A DNA stretch of 41,974 nt from Eubacteriales bacterium. GTDB taxonomy: Bacteria > Bacillota > Clostridia > Monoglobales > UMGS1388. The stretch lies in the NCBI GenBank assembly GCA_029004515.1, contig JAQVYH010000011.1, forward strand, positions 1 to 41,974, given 5' to 3'. Made by a program: the position numbers and the translations under genes. The notes under the pieces were generated by a model that saw nothing but the letters and a program-made list of their open reading frames with translations, did not search any database and was not told where the DNA came from. Shown here in pieces: positions 26,259 through 35,973 of the stretch (its first letter is position 1; each line of letters opens with the position of its first letter).

Positions 26259-26504
26259 TCAGACCGTCGAAAAAGTCGTTCAACCACAAGCAAAACAGAA
26301 AATATTTATCTCTTGCTTGTTCTATAAAAAATAATAATATATAATTATAATGGCGTAGGTTTTTCGATAAAACCTACGCCATTGCTTGCTTTCACCCTTC
26401 CCGACCTCTACCGTACCCTCGTACGCCGACGATGTCGGGAATGTCGAATTTAACTTCCTTTTTCGCAGTCTGCCAGCGTGTCTATAGGTTTATCTACACG
26501 CTGA
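26259..26504. mobile_element. Palindrome-rich MITE-like insertion between duplicated terminators
   Basis: A 246-bp AT/GC-mixed segment starting TCAGACCGTCGAAAAAG and ending CTACACGCTGA, with similar inverted ends: CAGACCGTCGAAAAAG at left and CTTTTTCGCAGTCTG at 26459-26473. Internal hairpins include ACAAGCAA/TTGCTTGT (26286-26320) and a 15-bp perfect stem AATGGCGTAGGTTTT with its complement (26349-26383). Two more are CCCGAC/GTCGGG enclosing CGTAC/GTACG (26400-26439) and AGCGTGT/ACACGCT at the right end. It carries no credible gene. Its flanks are identical copies of a terminator hairpin. Non-autonomous element is an inference; no transposase is nearby. Confidence 0.6.
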
Positions 26505-26536
26505 GGGAAAGAAGTTAATTCTTCTTTCCCTTTTTT
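26505..26536 (+). terminator. Terminator hairpin copy 2 (functional on plus strand)
   Basis: The same 26-bp hairpin as at 26233-26258, here followed by T6, giving a strong intrinsic terminator for plus-strand transcripts from the GH5 gene. Confidence 0.88.
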
Positions 26537-26624
26537 GTTTCCTTAACGTTCAAGATAATATATTGAATCAATAAACTGATTTCATCAATTCTTTATGCGG
26601 TCTGTGCCTTTTTATTAGCCCCAG

Positions 26625-29600
26625 TTAGTTGCCCATTACAGATATTTCAGATAACGCTAAGTTACCCGGTTTTGTTTTGATAACTCTAACATATCTGTAG
26701 CCATCTGTATATTTGTTTCGGCAAATAAAGCTTGACTTTTGGTAATATACAATATCTTCGTTATTACCGATTGTTACATAGTCATTGAAATTAGGATCGT
26801 TCGAAAGCTGTAGTGCAAACCATTGCCTTGTCTCGTTTGTCATATCACTCTGCTTATCTGTTATAGATACATAGTTGATATTAGCTTGCCTGCCAAGGTC
26901 AAGGATATAATATGGCATATCAGTTATTGCATCGCCTGTCTTGTATGCCTGCCAATATGTTGATGTGCTGTCGTCCTTACCATTACTCGGGGTATATGTT
27001 GAATATGACGCAGAAGCTGATGGAGTTGCATCAAGAGCAAGGTTTACATTGCCTTCTTCAAATACTCTTCCTGTGATACCATAGTTCATACGGAGAATCT
27101 CTGTTGCATATCTCTGACCGAGGATTCTCTGGCTAGGCGCGTCAAAGTGCGTTCCGTCAATTGTTGAAAGGTCATCAGCCTTTGCGTATGATGAATATGG
27201 AATATGCTGTGAAATTGTAGCAATCATTGTATTGAAGCTTGCTTTGCTTTCAGTACTTGGATTAAGCTGACCTGCAATAAATGGGATTGTATCATCACCA
27301 AGGTCTGCTCGAAGATCTGCTACCATCTGCTGAAGCTGTGGCATATATTCATTCCATTTGCTGGCGTTTGAACAACCCTGATGCCAAATGATGCCCTTAA
27401 GATTGCCGTATTTCATAGCTTCCTTTGCCTTTGCGACGGAGTTTTCATAGTAGAATGTACCCTTCATCCACTGGGCAATAGCACTACCACCCTTTGCGTT
27501 AACTACAAGTCCAAGCTGTGTGTCGGGAAGATACTGTGTAAGTGTCTTTGCAAATGTGTAGCTCGGTCCCATAGCAATCTGGCTTGAGCTATCACCAAGA
27601 GTTGAGTACTTATTAAGCGGGTTGCTTGCTACATCCCATCTGTTGCTGTTGTTAAAGAGGTAGGTCCTGTCCATTTGAGCTGCTTCGGCTGTTGTATAAG
27701 GGGCTCTGCCTGACATATTTGACTGACCCATAAGCAGGTAGATGTCAAGCTCCTTATCACCAATGATATCCCTCTCAAGCTGTGATGTAGCTGCCTTTAT
27801 ATGTGGAGTGAGCGTTTCAATATCCCATGCAAAGGCCTTTAGATAAGCGGCACTTTTTTCTAGTTCATCTGTAATTGCAAGAGGAGTGAGGATTTCCTTT
27901 GTTTCACCGTCCGCAAGGGTGAATGCTTCGCTTGAGTTAATTGCAAGAAGTTTGTTATTTTCATCGTATGCACCGATGAGAAGTGCAACGCTCTTTGGAC
28001 CACTTATTATAGTTTTCGCAGATACCTTTGTGTTGCCTGCAAGGATGTTGTCAAACTGCGAAACATCGTCTTCCTTAAGGAAACTGATTGTGGATTCCTC
28101 ACGGCTGATAACGATATCGTCAAATTCAAGTGTTGCATTTGAAAGAGGAGCCATAAAGCCCTTGCTGTTACCGTCAAAGCCGATTGCAGCAATCTTTGTT
28201 GCCCTTGTAAATGTGCCTGTTGTAGACGCATCAGCCTTTGTTGAGTTAGCATAGAAGTTAAGGTCATAGCCTGCGAGGTTGCTATTAAATGGAATAAATT
28301 CCTCTGAGCCATACGGTTTCATCCAGAACTTAACCTTCTGTGTGTCAAGGTTTACGCTAATTTTAAAGTCCATCCAATGTCCTGTAGGAGGATTAGTGGT
28401 TGATGTGTTACCTGTTGCATCGCCTCTTGATGAATCTGTCTTCCAAGGCCAAGAATATCTGATTCTGCCACCTGCTGAAACCTTTGTAATTCTTATTTCA
28501 AATACTTTTTTAGGTGAGCTTGCGTATCCTATGAACATATCATCATAGAAAGAGATTGATGTTGGATAATCTCCTGATGATGGTGGTGAGAAGTTCATAC
28601 GAAGGTCAAGGTTCACGATGCCTGATGCAATTTCTTCATCAAGGTTGTGCCATACCTTAACACCGTCAGTATGCCTACCCCCAAGGGTGAAATATTTTGA
28701 GCCATTCTCTGATGCTGTAACTATGCTATCTGCTACAAAGCTATCTGTTGGGAATGTATCTGAGAAGGCATCTGTACCGCTCTTTGCAATTGTCCACTGA
28801 AGCTTACCATCCTTGTAAACCTCCTTGTAGTGGTTGCCTGATGCCTCGGTGCCCTGTGTAACGGTATATACACCTGTTTCAAAGTCATCCTTAAAGAGTA
28901 TCTTTGCGCCCTCTTCAGTCTCTTCCTGAGTTGGGTCATAATACTGAATACTTATATATGAAGTTTCCGACTGTGTTGACTGCCCGAGGTTGTTGTATGC
29001 AATTGCATAGATTGCATAGTCCTCAAGCTCATCACTCATCCACTCTGCGCTAAAAGGTGCTTGGGTAGATGTTGCAATAAGCTCATCATTTGCATAATAC
29101 TCAACCTTTGTAATGCTTGCATTATCACAAGATGCATCTACCGAGAGGAAGATTGTCGCCCCCTGCCATGCATTTGAGTTGTTAGTTGGTGTGATGAGTG
29201 TAACAACAGGCTTCGTCTGTGGAACACGGACTACGCCATCAACTACTGCGAATACATCTTCGCCAATAGGGAGGTCTATAGCGCCATTTTTTGGAGTTAT
29301 ACCGAAGCGGATATATCTGCCAACTTCATTTTCTGTAACGGTATAGGTAGATGTATTGCCAGCTGTGATAGCCTCTGTTTTAAGAGTTACAACATTTGCT
29401 GTGAAGTCCTTGTCATCAGCTGCGTACCATGTTGCAACAGAGCCTAGCTCCTCGTCGCCATTGCTGTCTGTATATGTGCCGTATGTTCCAGTAAGAGTTG
29501 AACCCGGGTATGGATTGCCTGTTACTGTAACATCAGATGCAACAGGAGCAACCTCACTTATCTCATGTGTTACTAAAATATCGTCGAGCGCAAGCCAAGT

Positions 29601-30371
29601 GTCACCATCAATGAAGAAACCGCTTACGCCATCCGCCATGTAGAATGAGCCTGCAGTACCATTAGCATACCAGTTTGCGTTTTCTGTGCCGAGAAGGGCG
29701 TATGAGCCAGCCGATGTTGCATAGTATGTAGAGATTGTTTTGTTGTTAATATCAACTACGAATCTAAAGTATGGCCAGCCTTTAGCCTCTGCAACTTCTT
29801 TGTAAGCGGTGCTTGATGATGTGCTCTCATCAGTATAACTCTGATAATATCTGAATCTTGAGCGGTATGATGAGTTAACATTATATTCAAAATTATTGAT
29901 ATAATCTCCATTATAGTCATAACCAGTAATAGGATCGGAAGTGATATATAAACGGTTGGTTGTGCTATTTGTCATTCTCCTCATACGAAGGTCAATAGTT
30001 ATTTTGCCCTTTGTATATTTCTGTCCAAAGTTAATATATGCCTTTGTGTTGTCAAGCTCACAACTTGATGTTGTCTCAAAAACCTTTGTATTGTTAAGAG
30101 GTGCGTTGGTCGTAGCATCAACAATTATCGGTGTTTCATCAGGGAATCCTGAGAATGTTGTGCCTGACTTCTTTGCAAAGGTCATTACAAGATTTCCGTC
30201 TTTTTTGAGCTGCTTTATATTATTGTCTGTGTTAGTCTCTACTGTAAATGTCCCCGTTTCAAAATCCTCTGATAAAACAGTTGCTATTGTGCTTTCGCCA
30301 AATACAGTAAGCGCCCCAAAACTGCTAAGAAGAATCACAGCAGTAAGGATTAAGCTGAGTACCCTTTTCAT
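26625..30371 (-). CDS. Secreted multidomain SGNH carbohydrate esterase with CBM32
   Basis: 1248 aa from ATG 30371, with AAGGAG upstream. Order: signal peptide (1-26, MKRVLSLILTAVILLSSFG...); LamG-like beta-sandwich ~30-270; Ig-like repeat ~275-365; Big_9-type Ig ~375-465 (ITKVEYYANDELIATSTQAPF); second LamG-like module ~480-775; a module with LKAFAWDIETLTPH ~790-870. The SASA-type SGNH esterase domain spans ~878-1105, with nucleophile S884 in LMGQSNMSGR, KGGSAIAQW, IIWHQGCSNA and the DGTHFD block. A C-terminal F5/8-type C (CBM32) domain has YWQAYKTGD and YRYVRVIKT. SASA-family enzymes remove O-acetyl groups from sialic acid or from plant xylan and pectin; the latter fits the neighbours. Convergent with GH5. 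Confidence 0.87.
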   Translation of the reverse strand: MKRVLSLILTAVILLSSFGALTVFGESTIATVLSEDFETGTFTVETNTDNNIKQLKKDGNLVMTFAKKSGTTFSGFPDETPIIVDATTNAPLNNTKVFETTSSCELDNTKAYINFGQKYTKGKITIDLRMRRMTNSTTNRLYITSDPITGYDYNGDYINNFEYNVNSSYRSRFRYYQSYTDESTSSSTAYKEVAEAKGWPYFRFVVDINNKTISTYYATSAGSYALLGTENANWYANGTAGSFYMADGVSGFFIDGDTWLALDDILVTHEISEVAPVASDVTVTGNPYPGSTLTGTYGTYTDSNGDEELGSVATWYAADDKDFTANVVTLKTEAITAGNTSTYTVTENEVGRYIRFGITPKNGAIDLPIGEDVFAVVDGVVRVPQTKPVVTLITPTNNSNAWQGATIFLSVDASCDNASITKVEYYANDELIATSTQAPFSAEWMSDELEDYAIYAIAYNNLGQSTQSETSYISIQYYDPTQEETEEGAKILFKDDFETGVYTVTQGTEASGNHYKEVYKDGKLQWTIAKSGTDAFSDTFPTDSFVADSIVTASENGSKYFTLGGRHTDGVKVWHNLDEEIASGIVNLDLRMNFSPPSSGDYPTSISFYDDMFIGYASSPKKVFEIRITKVSAGGRIRYSWPWKTDSSRGDATGNTSTTNPPTGHWMDFKISVNLDTQKVKFWMKPYGSEEFIPFNSNLAGYDLNFYANSTKADASTTGTFTRATKIAAIGFDGNSKGFMAPLSNATLEFDDIVISREESTISFLKEDDVSQFDNILAGNTKVSAKTIISGPKSVALLIGAYDENNKLLAINSSEAFTLADGETKEILTPLAITDELEKSAAYLKAFAWDIETLTPHIKAATSQLERDIIGDKELDIYLLMGQSNMSGRAPYTTAEAAQMDRTYLFNNSNRWDVASNPLNKYSTLGDSSSQIAMGPSYTFAKTLTQYLPDTQLGLVVNAKGGSAIAQWMKGTFYYENSVAKAKEAMKYGNLKGIIWHQGCSNASKWNEYMPQLQQMVADLRADLGDDTIPFIAGQLNPSTESKASFNTMIATISQHIPYSSYAKADDLSTIDGTHFDAPSQRILGQRYATEILRMNYGITGRVFEEGNVNLALDATPSASASYSTYTPSNGKDDSTSTYWQAYKTGDAITDMPYYILDLGRQANINYVSITDKQSDMTNETRQWFALQLSNDPNFNDYVTIGNNEDIVYYQKSSFICRNKYTDGYRYVRVIKTKPGNLALSEISVMGN

Positions 30372-30392
30372 GTATACCACTCCTTTCCCTAC

Positions 30393-30421
30393 ATTATATA
30401 TTAAAGCAGTCTTATAATCTA
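30393..30421 (-). promoter_or_regulatory. Possible promoter of the esterase gene
   Basis: On the minus strand TAGATT (30421-30416) and TATAAT (30398-30393) are 17 bp apart. The -10 is good and the -35 weak. Confidence 0.4.
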
Positions 30422-30466
30422 TTCTTTATTTTACTGCTGCGTGCTATTGTGTTATATACATGACAA

Positions 30467-30495
30467 TTGTATTTTGAGGGGTTTTATGTTACAAT
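30467..30495 (+). promoter_or_regulatory. Promoter of the GH127 gene
   Basis: TTGTAT (30467-30472) and TACAAT (30490-30495) are separated by 17 bp, 38 bp upstream of the GH127 start. It is divergent from the esterase promoter. Confidence 0.55.
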
Positions 30496-30533
30496 ATTTG
30501 GGTATTGGCATTTCTTTGCAAAGGAAGATGAAT

Positions 30534-32498
30534 ATGAAAAAGACAGTTGAAAATATGTATGCAAATTACCCTGCGGATTGTCCTAAACTTAATACGGACA
30601 AGCTGTTTGTAAATTATGATAATAAATATTTCTACAAAGGGTTTATTGATGAGGGCTATAATTTTATAGAGGACTTTCAGCTTCTGAATTCTACTTTATG
30701 GAGAAGATTCGTTCAGCAGTTTCGTGAGGATGCGGACTACGACGCTGGATGGCGTGGTGAATATTGGGGCAAGATGATGCGTGGAGCGTGTTTTGTTTAT
30801 TCATATACCAAGAATCCACAGCTCTATTCTGTACTGACCCAGACTGTTCGGGATATGATTGATAGTGCTGATGAAACAGGTAGAATAAGCAGTTACGGAG
30901 TAAATCATGAATTTGATGCATGGGATACCTGGAGTAGAAAATATGTCCTTTTAGGAATGGAATACTTCATTGAAATATGCAATGATGGGGATTTTGTCAA
31001 AGAGATTATCCAATCTATGATAGGACAGGTTGATTATATAATATCCAAAATTGGTGACGGAGAGGGGAAGACTCCAATAACCAAAGCTACAAGGCATTGG
31101 AGAGGGCTTAATTCCTCATCACTTCTTGAACCTGTTGTAAGGTTATATTCAATTACAAAAGAAAAAAGATTCCTTGACTTTGCCCGCTACATAGTGGATT
31201 GTGGCGGTACAGATGTGGAAAATATCTTTGACCTTGCCTATGAGGGCAAGATGTATCCATATCAGTATCCCGTTACCAAAGCATACGAGATGACCTCTTG
31301 CTTTGAGGGACTATTGGAGTATTATCGAATCACAGGGAACGAAAGATATAAAACTGCAATTATCAACTATGCTAATATGATTCTGGAAAGTGATTTCACA
31401 GTTATTGGCAGTAGCGGTTGTACCCATGAGCTTTTTGACCATTCAACTGTAAGACAGGCAAATACCACTAATGGTAATATTCAACAGGAAACTTGTGTTA
31501 CAGTTACCCTGATGAAGTTTTTCTATCAGCTTAATCTACTTACAGGTGATTCTAAATATGTTGATGCCTTTGAGAGGGCCTTGTATAATGGGTATCTTGG
31601 GGCAATCAATACCCAGATGGTTATTGAGCCTATGATAGAGCGTGATCATCCTGATTGGGAGGTTGAGCCTTTGCCCTTTGATAGCTACAGTCCACTAACT
31701 GCCGGCACAAGGGGTAATGGAATCGGTGGGCTTAAGTCTATGTCGGATAATCACTATTACGGTTGCTGCGCATGTATTGGTGCCGCAGGGATAGGTCTTG
31801 TCAGCAGAATAAACCTTCCATTGACAAAAGATTCCCTTGTTGTGAATCTGTTTATCCGTGGCATAGTTCATACAAAGACCCCCAATGGTAGGAACTTAAC
31901 ACTCATTTTTGATACGGACTATCCTGCTAATGGCAAGGTTAAAATTACAATTGATTCTGATGTTGAAGAAGAGTTTGAAATGCTTGTAAGAAACCCCGAG
32001 TGGTCTGCATCTACTCAGATTAAGGTTAATAACAGGGATGTTGATGTTTGCGAGGGATACATCCCCATAAGACACCTTTGGCAAAAAGGTGATGTGGTGG
32101 AAATTGATTTTGATATGAGGACAAGGGTCATTCGTCCTATCCCCTATGGCTCACAGATACTTATGAATAAGGTGGTTTGGGGCGCAAATACCATTGTACC
32201 TACATATGATAGTGAAGACCCCCTTGCCCACAAGCATATAGCCTTGCAAAGAGGACCTATAATGCTCGCCCAGGATAATCGTTTGGGATATAGCGTTGAT
32301 GATGCTATTGATATCAAGGTAGATGATGGTTATGTTGATTTGGAAATCCTTGATACAAGCATTGCACCATATAAGAGTATTATATTTGCTAAAGTTCCAC
32401 TAACTGATGGAGGGCATATAGCTGTTACTGACTATGCCTCAGCAGGGAAGCTGTGGACAGAGGAAAGCAAGATGGCTGTGTGGATGTATATAAAATAA
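30534..32498 (+). CDS. GH127 (DUF1680) beta-L-arabinofuranosidase-like enzyme
   Basis: 654 aa starting at ATG 30534, chosen because AAGGAAG is 6 bp upstream; an ATG two codons earlier touches that site. There is no signal peptide, so it is cytoplasmic. The N-terminal (alpha/alpha)6 barrel has YWGKMMRGAC and CFEGLLEYYRITGNERY. E319 and C321 (QETCVTV) and C411-C412 (GCCAC) match the Glu-x-Cys and Cys-Cys zinc/nucleophile pattern known in HypBA1, where a cysteine is the nucleophile. The C-terminal beta-sandwiches follow (LQRGPIML). A likely role is removal of beta-L-arabinofuranose from imported oligosaccharides; other GH127/GH146-type specificities are possible. Confidence 0.87.
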   Translation: MKKTVENMYANYPADCPKLNTDKLFVNYDNKYFYKGFIDEGYNFIEDFQLLNSTLWRRFVQQFREDADYDAGWRGEYWGKMMRGACFVYSYTKNPQLYSVLTQTVRDMIDSADETGRISSYGVNHEFDAWDTWSRKYVLLGMEYFIEICNDGDFVKEIIQSMIGQVDYIISKIGDGEGKTPITKATRHWRGLNSSSLLEPVVRLYSITKEKRFLDFARYIVDCGGTDVENIFDLAYEGKMYPYQYPVTKAYEMTSCFEGLLEYYRITGNERYKTAIINYANMILESDFTVIGSSGCTHELFDHSTVRQANTTNGNIQQETCVTVTLMKFFYQLNLLTGDSKYVDAFERALYNGYLGAINTQMVIEPMIERDHPDWEVEPLPFDSYSPLTAGTRGNGIGGLKSMSDNHYYGCCACIGAAGIGLVSRINLPLTKDSLVVNLFIRGIVHTKTPNGRNLTLIFDTDYPANGKVKITIDSDVEEEFEMLVRNPEWSASTQIKVNNRDVDVCEGYIPIRHLWQKGDVVEIDFDMRTRVIRPIPYGSQILMNKVVWGANTIVPTYDSEDPLAHKHIALQRGPIMLAQDNRLGYSVDDAIDIKVDDGYVDLEILDTSIAPYKSIIFAKVPLTDGGHIAVTDYASAGKLWTEESKMAVWMYIK

Positions 32499-32517
32499 AG
32501 AAATGGAAGAAGTATTC

Positions 32518-33174
32518 ATGACAAAAAAAGAAACTGTAAAAAGATACATATTATTTTTGGTAGGAATGTTTTTTATCAGCTGTGGCGTAGCCATTGCAAA
32601 GCATAGTGAATTGGGAGTTACAACTATTTCATCTGTTGCAAATGTAGTGAGTATTAAGTTTGATTTTATTTCTATTGGTAGTTGGATATTCATATGGAAT
32701 ATGATACTTATTATGGTGCAAATGGCAATCCTTCGTAAGGATTTTAAGTCTATGGACTTTATGCAGATTGGTGTAGCTTTTACCCTTGGATATGCTACAG
32801 ATTTGTGTCTGCTCTTTGTTTCGCTTATTCCCTTGCCAAATTACTATGCAAGGCTTGCAACAGTTATTGTTGGTATCATCGTTCTTTCATTTGGAATCTC
32901 CATCACATTCATTGCCGACACACTCCTGAACGCTGCCGAAGCATTTGTAAAAGTAATTGGGCTGAAAACAGGTAAGAATCTTGGAAATATCAAGATGGCT
33001 TTGGACGCCTCAACTGTATCTCTTGCAATTATCCTGTCGCTCATCTTCTTTGATGGACAAGTTATAGGCGTAAGAGAAGGCACAATTATAGCTGTTTTCC
33101 TTATCGGTCCAATTGTGAAAAGGTGCAATAAACTACTAGAAGACCCCCTTAATAGATTGATAAGAGGCTCTTAA
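32518..33174 (+). CDS. YczE/YitT-like integral membrane protein (DUF6198-type)
   Basis: 218 aa from ATG 32518 (GGAAGAAG upstream), 20 bp after GH127 and probably in the same transcript. There are about five hydrophobic segments: YILFLVGMFFISCGVAIA, ISIGSWIFIWNMILIMVQMA, a third near LCLLFVSLIPL, VIVGIIVLSFGISITF and SLAIILSLIFF. The KHSELGVTTISSV stretch after the first segment is characteristic of this uncharacterised membrane family. Function is unknown; its position beside GH127 raises a role in sugar movement, but nothing in the sequence shows that. A terminator follows at 33237. Confidence 0.75.
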   Translation: MTKKETVKRYILFLVGMFFISCGVAIAKHSELGVTTISSVANVVSIKFDFISIGSWIFIWNMILIMVQMAILRKDFKSMDFMQIGVAFTLGYATDLCLLFVSLIPLPNYYARLATVIVGIIVLSFGISITFIADTLLNAAEAFVKVIGLKTGKNLGNIKMALDASTVSLAIILSLIFFDGQVIGVREGTIIAVFLIGPIVKRCNKLLEDPLNRLIRGS

Positions 33175-33236
33175 GAAGCTACAGAAAGTGCTTTAGCGGA
33201 TACAAAACTAAGGGTGTATTATATAGAATTGTGCAG

Positions 33237-33265
33237 GAGAATCCTTTGGGGTTCTCTTTTGTTTT
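33237..33265 (+). terminator. Terminator after the GH127-membrane protein pair
   Basis: GAGAATCC (33237-33244) pairs with GGGTTCTC (33249-33256), eight pairs including one G-T, around a TTTG loop, followed by TTTTGTTTT. Confidence 0.82.
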
Positions 33266-33292
33266 ATGTGTAATTGTTTACCCTCCCACTAC

Positions 33293-33321
33293 TTGACAAA
33301 ATACCCATTAAGTGCGATAAT
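33293..33321 (+). promoter_or_regulatory. Sigma-A promoter of valS-folC
   Basis: A perfect TTGACA (33293-33298) and GATAAT (33316-33321) are 17 bp apart, with transcription expected to start near 33328. This places the valS start downstream of 33328. Confidence 0.82.
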
Positions 33322-33357
33322 AAAGCAGTATATGCCGATATAGAAAGGAAGATTAAG

Positions 33358-35973
33358 TTGGATAATCTGGAAAAAAGATACGAGCCCAACAAAGTTGAGA
33401 AGAAAATATATGATTTCTGGCAGGAGAACAACTGCTTCCACGCAGTTCCTGATAAGAATAAGAAGCCTTATACAATAGTTATTCCACCACCAAATGTTAC
33501 AGGTCAGCTCCATATGGGACATGCCCTTGACGAAACTCTTCAGGATATCCTTATTCGCCTTAAGAGAATGCAGGGTTATTCGGCTCTTTGGATGCCGGGT
33601 ACTGACCATGCCGGTATCGCTACACAGATTAAGGTTGAAGAAAATCTTCGCAAGGAAGGTCTTACAAGACATGACCTTGGCAGAGAAAAGTTCCTTGAAA
33701 AGGTTTGGGAATGGAAGCACCAGTACGGTAGCCGTATTGTTGAACAGCTCAAGAGCCTTGGCTCATCATGTGATTGGGAGCGCGAGCGCTTCACAATGGA
33801 CGAGGGCTACTCAAAGGCGGTTAAAGAAGTATTTGTTAACCTTTATAATAAAGACCTTATCTATCAGGGCAGCAGAATTATCAATTGGTGTCCAAGCTGT
33901 ACAACAGCTCTTTCTGATGCAGAGGTTGAATACTCACCAGAGCAGGGTAATTTTTGGCACATTAAGTATCCAATAAAGGATTCTGACGGTTTTGTTATCA
34001 TTGCAACAACAAGACCTGAAACTCTTCTTGGTGATACAGCTGTTGCAGTAAACCCTGAAGATGAAAGATATCAGAGCCTTGTGGGAAAGATGCTTATCCT
34101 CCCGCTTGTTGATAGGGAAATCCCTGTTATTGCAGATGATTATGTAGATAAAGAATTCGGTACAGGCTGTGTTAAGATTACACCTGCACATGACCCTAAC
34201 GACTTTGAGGTTGGACTTCGTCATGACCTTGAGCAGATTCGTGTTATGGATGATAATGGTGCAATTAATAATCTTGGCGGCAAGTACGCAGGTATGGATA
34301 GATACGAGGCAAGAAAGGCAATAGTTGCTGACCTTGAGGAGCTTGGACTCCTTGTTAAGGTTGAGCCTCATGAACATAATGTTGGTAAGTGTTATCGTTG
34401 TGGTACAACAGTTGAACCTATCACATCAAAGCAGTGGTTTGTTAAAATGGCACCTCTTGCAGAGGATGCAATCCGTGTTGTAAAAGAGGGCGAGATAGAA
34501 TTCGTTCCACCTAGATTTGCAAAGACATATCTTAACTGGATGGAAAATATCCACGATTGGTGTATTTCTCGTCAGCTTTGGTGGGGACACAGAATCCCTG
34601 CGTTCTACTGCCAGGACTGTGGCGAAACAACAGTTTCAAAGGATGAAGTTACAACCTGTCCAAAATGCGGCGGCAGGGTTATACAGGATAATGATGTTCT
34701 TGATACATGGTTCTCGTCAGCACTTTGGCCATTTGCTACATTGGGCTGGCCTGACAAGACAGAGGAGCTTGAATATTTCTATCCAACAAGTACTCTTGTA
34801 ACCGGTTATGATATTATCTTCTTCTGGGTTGCAAGAATGATTTTCAGTGGTCTTGAACATATGGGACAGGTTCCATTCAAAAAGGTGTTTATCCACGGTA
34901 TCGTTCGTGACTCACAGGGTAGAAAGATGTCCAAGTCATTGGGCAATGGTATCGACCCACTTGAAGTTATTGACCAGTATGGTGCAGATGCACTTAGATT
35001 TACTCTTGCAACAGGTAATGCACCTGGTAATGATATGCGTTTCTATAGCGAAAGAGTAGAGGCTAGCCGTAACTTTGCAAACAAGCTTTGGAACGCCGCA
35101 AGATTCGTTCTTATGAATCTTCCTGAGGATATGCCTGAGGTTGCATCTCTTCCGGAAAATCTTCGTATTGAGGATAAGTGGATTGTAAGCAAGCTCAATC
35201 GTCTTGCAAAGGAAGTTACAGATAATCTTGATAAGTTCGAGCTCGGTATTGCTGTACAGAAGCTTTATGACTTTATCTGGGACGAACTATGTGACTGGTA
35301 TATCGAAATGGTTAAGCCAAGACTTATGGAGGAAGAAGGCACAGATGCACAGCAGGTGCTTGTGTATGTTCTTTCACAGACACTCAAGCTTCTCCATCCA
35401 TTTATGCCATATATCACAGAGGAGATTTATTCACATCTTCCTGTTGAAAAGGGCAGCATAATGCTCAAGGATTATCCCAAGTATGATGAAGCGCTTAACT
35501 TTGAAACAGAAGAAAACAGCACAGAGGTTATTAAGAGTGCTATCCGTGCTATCAGAAATCTTCGTTCAGAGATGAATGTTCCACCATCAAAGAAGGCAAA
35601 GCTTATCATCGTTACAGATAAGACAGACATTTTCAGTCAGGGCGAAGCATTCTTCAAGAAGCTCGCTTGGGCAAGTGATGTTGTTGTTTCAAATAATAAG
35701 GATGAAGTTCCTGAAAACGCCATCATTGTTGTAACAGAGGGCGCAGAAATCTTTATGCCACAGGGTGACCTTGTAGATAAGGAAAAGGAACTTGAAAGAC
35801 TTAATAAAGAAAAAGAAAAGCTCATTGGCGAGATTAAGAGAGTTGAAGGTAAGCTTTCTAACCAAGGCTTTATCGCAAAAGCTCCTGACAAGGTAATCGA
35901 AGAAGAAAAAGCCAAGGGCGAAAAGTATAAAGAAATGCTTGAAAAAATAGAAGGACAGATTGCAAGCTTATGA
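33358..35973 (+). CDS. valS: Valine-tRNA ligase
   Basis: Class I synthetase charging tRNA-Val, with editing of misactivated threonine. The start is TTG 33358 (reading [21 protein letters not shown]) with AAAGGAAG 7 bp upstream; longer frames would start before the promoter. The product is 871 aa, normal. The HIGH motif is QLHMGHAL with His52; the CP1 editing domain includes [17 protein letters not shown]; zinc-knuckle-like CYRCGTT and CPKCGG segments are present. [12 protein letters not shown] begins at K523. A C-terminal coiled coil rich in Lys/Glu follows. No T-box leader is seen. The stop overlaps the folC start by ATGA, a conserved Firmicute pairing. Confidence 0.97.
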   Translation: MDNLEKRYEPNKVEKKIYDFWQENNCFHAVPDKNKKPYTIVIPPPNVTGQLHMGHALDETLQDILIRLKRMQGYSALWMPGTDHAGIATQIKVEENLRKEGLTRHDLGREKFLEKVWEWKHQYGSRIVEQLKSLGSSCDWERERFTMDEGYSKAVKEVFVNLYNKDLIYQGSRIINWCPSCTTALSDAEVEYSPEQGNFWHIKYPIKDSDGFVIIATTRPETLLGDTAVAVNPEDERYQSLVGKMLILPLVDREIPVIADDYVDKEFGTGCVKITPAHDPNDFEVGLRHDLEQIRVMDDNGAINNLGGKYAGMDRYEARKAIVADLEELGLLVKVEPHEHNVGKCYRCGTTVEPITSKQWFVKMAPLAEDAIRVVKEGEIEFVPPRFAKTYLNWMENIHDWCISRQLWWGHRIPAFYCQDCGETTVSKDEVTTCPKCGGRVIQDNDVLDTWFSSALWPFATLGWPDKTEELEYFYPTSTLVTGYDIIFFWVARMIFSGLEHMGQVPFKKVFIHGIVRDSQGRKMSKSLGNGIDPLEVIDQYGADALRFTLATGNAPGNDMRFYSERVEASRNFANKLWNAARFVLMNLPEDMPEVASLPENLRIEDKWIVSKLNRLAKEVTDNLDKFELGIAVQKLYDFIWDELCDWYIEMVKPRLMEEEGTDAQQVLVYVLSQTLKLLHPFMPYITEEIYSHLPVEKGSIMLKDYPKYDEALNFETEENSTEVIKSAIRAIRNLRSEMNVPPSKKAKLIIVTDKTDIFSQGEAFFKKLAWASDVVVSNNKDEVPENAIIVVTEGAEIFMPQGDLVDKEKELERLNKEKEKLIGEIKRVEGKLSNQGFIAKAPDKVIEEEKAKGEKYKEMLEKIEGQIASL

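Noticed and set aside
29941-30417. 158-aa plus-strand open frame
   Set aside because: It is antisense to the signal peptide and N-terminal module of the esterase gene, with no ribosome-binding site.
33175-33357. T-box riboswitch before valS
   Set aside because: The conserved T-box sequence and a specifier stem are missing; the terminator there precedes the valS promoter and belongs to the upstream gene.
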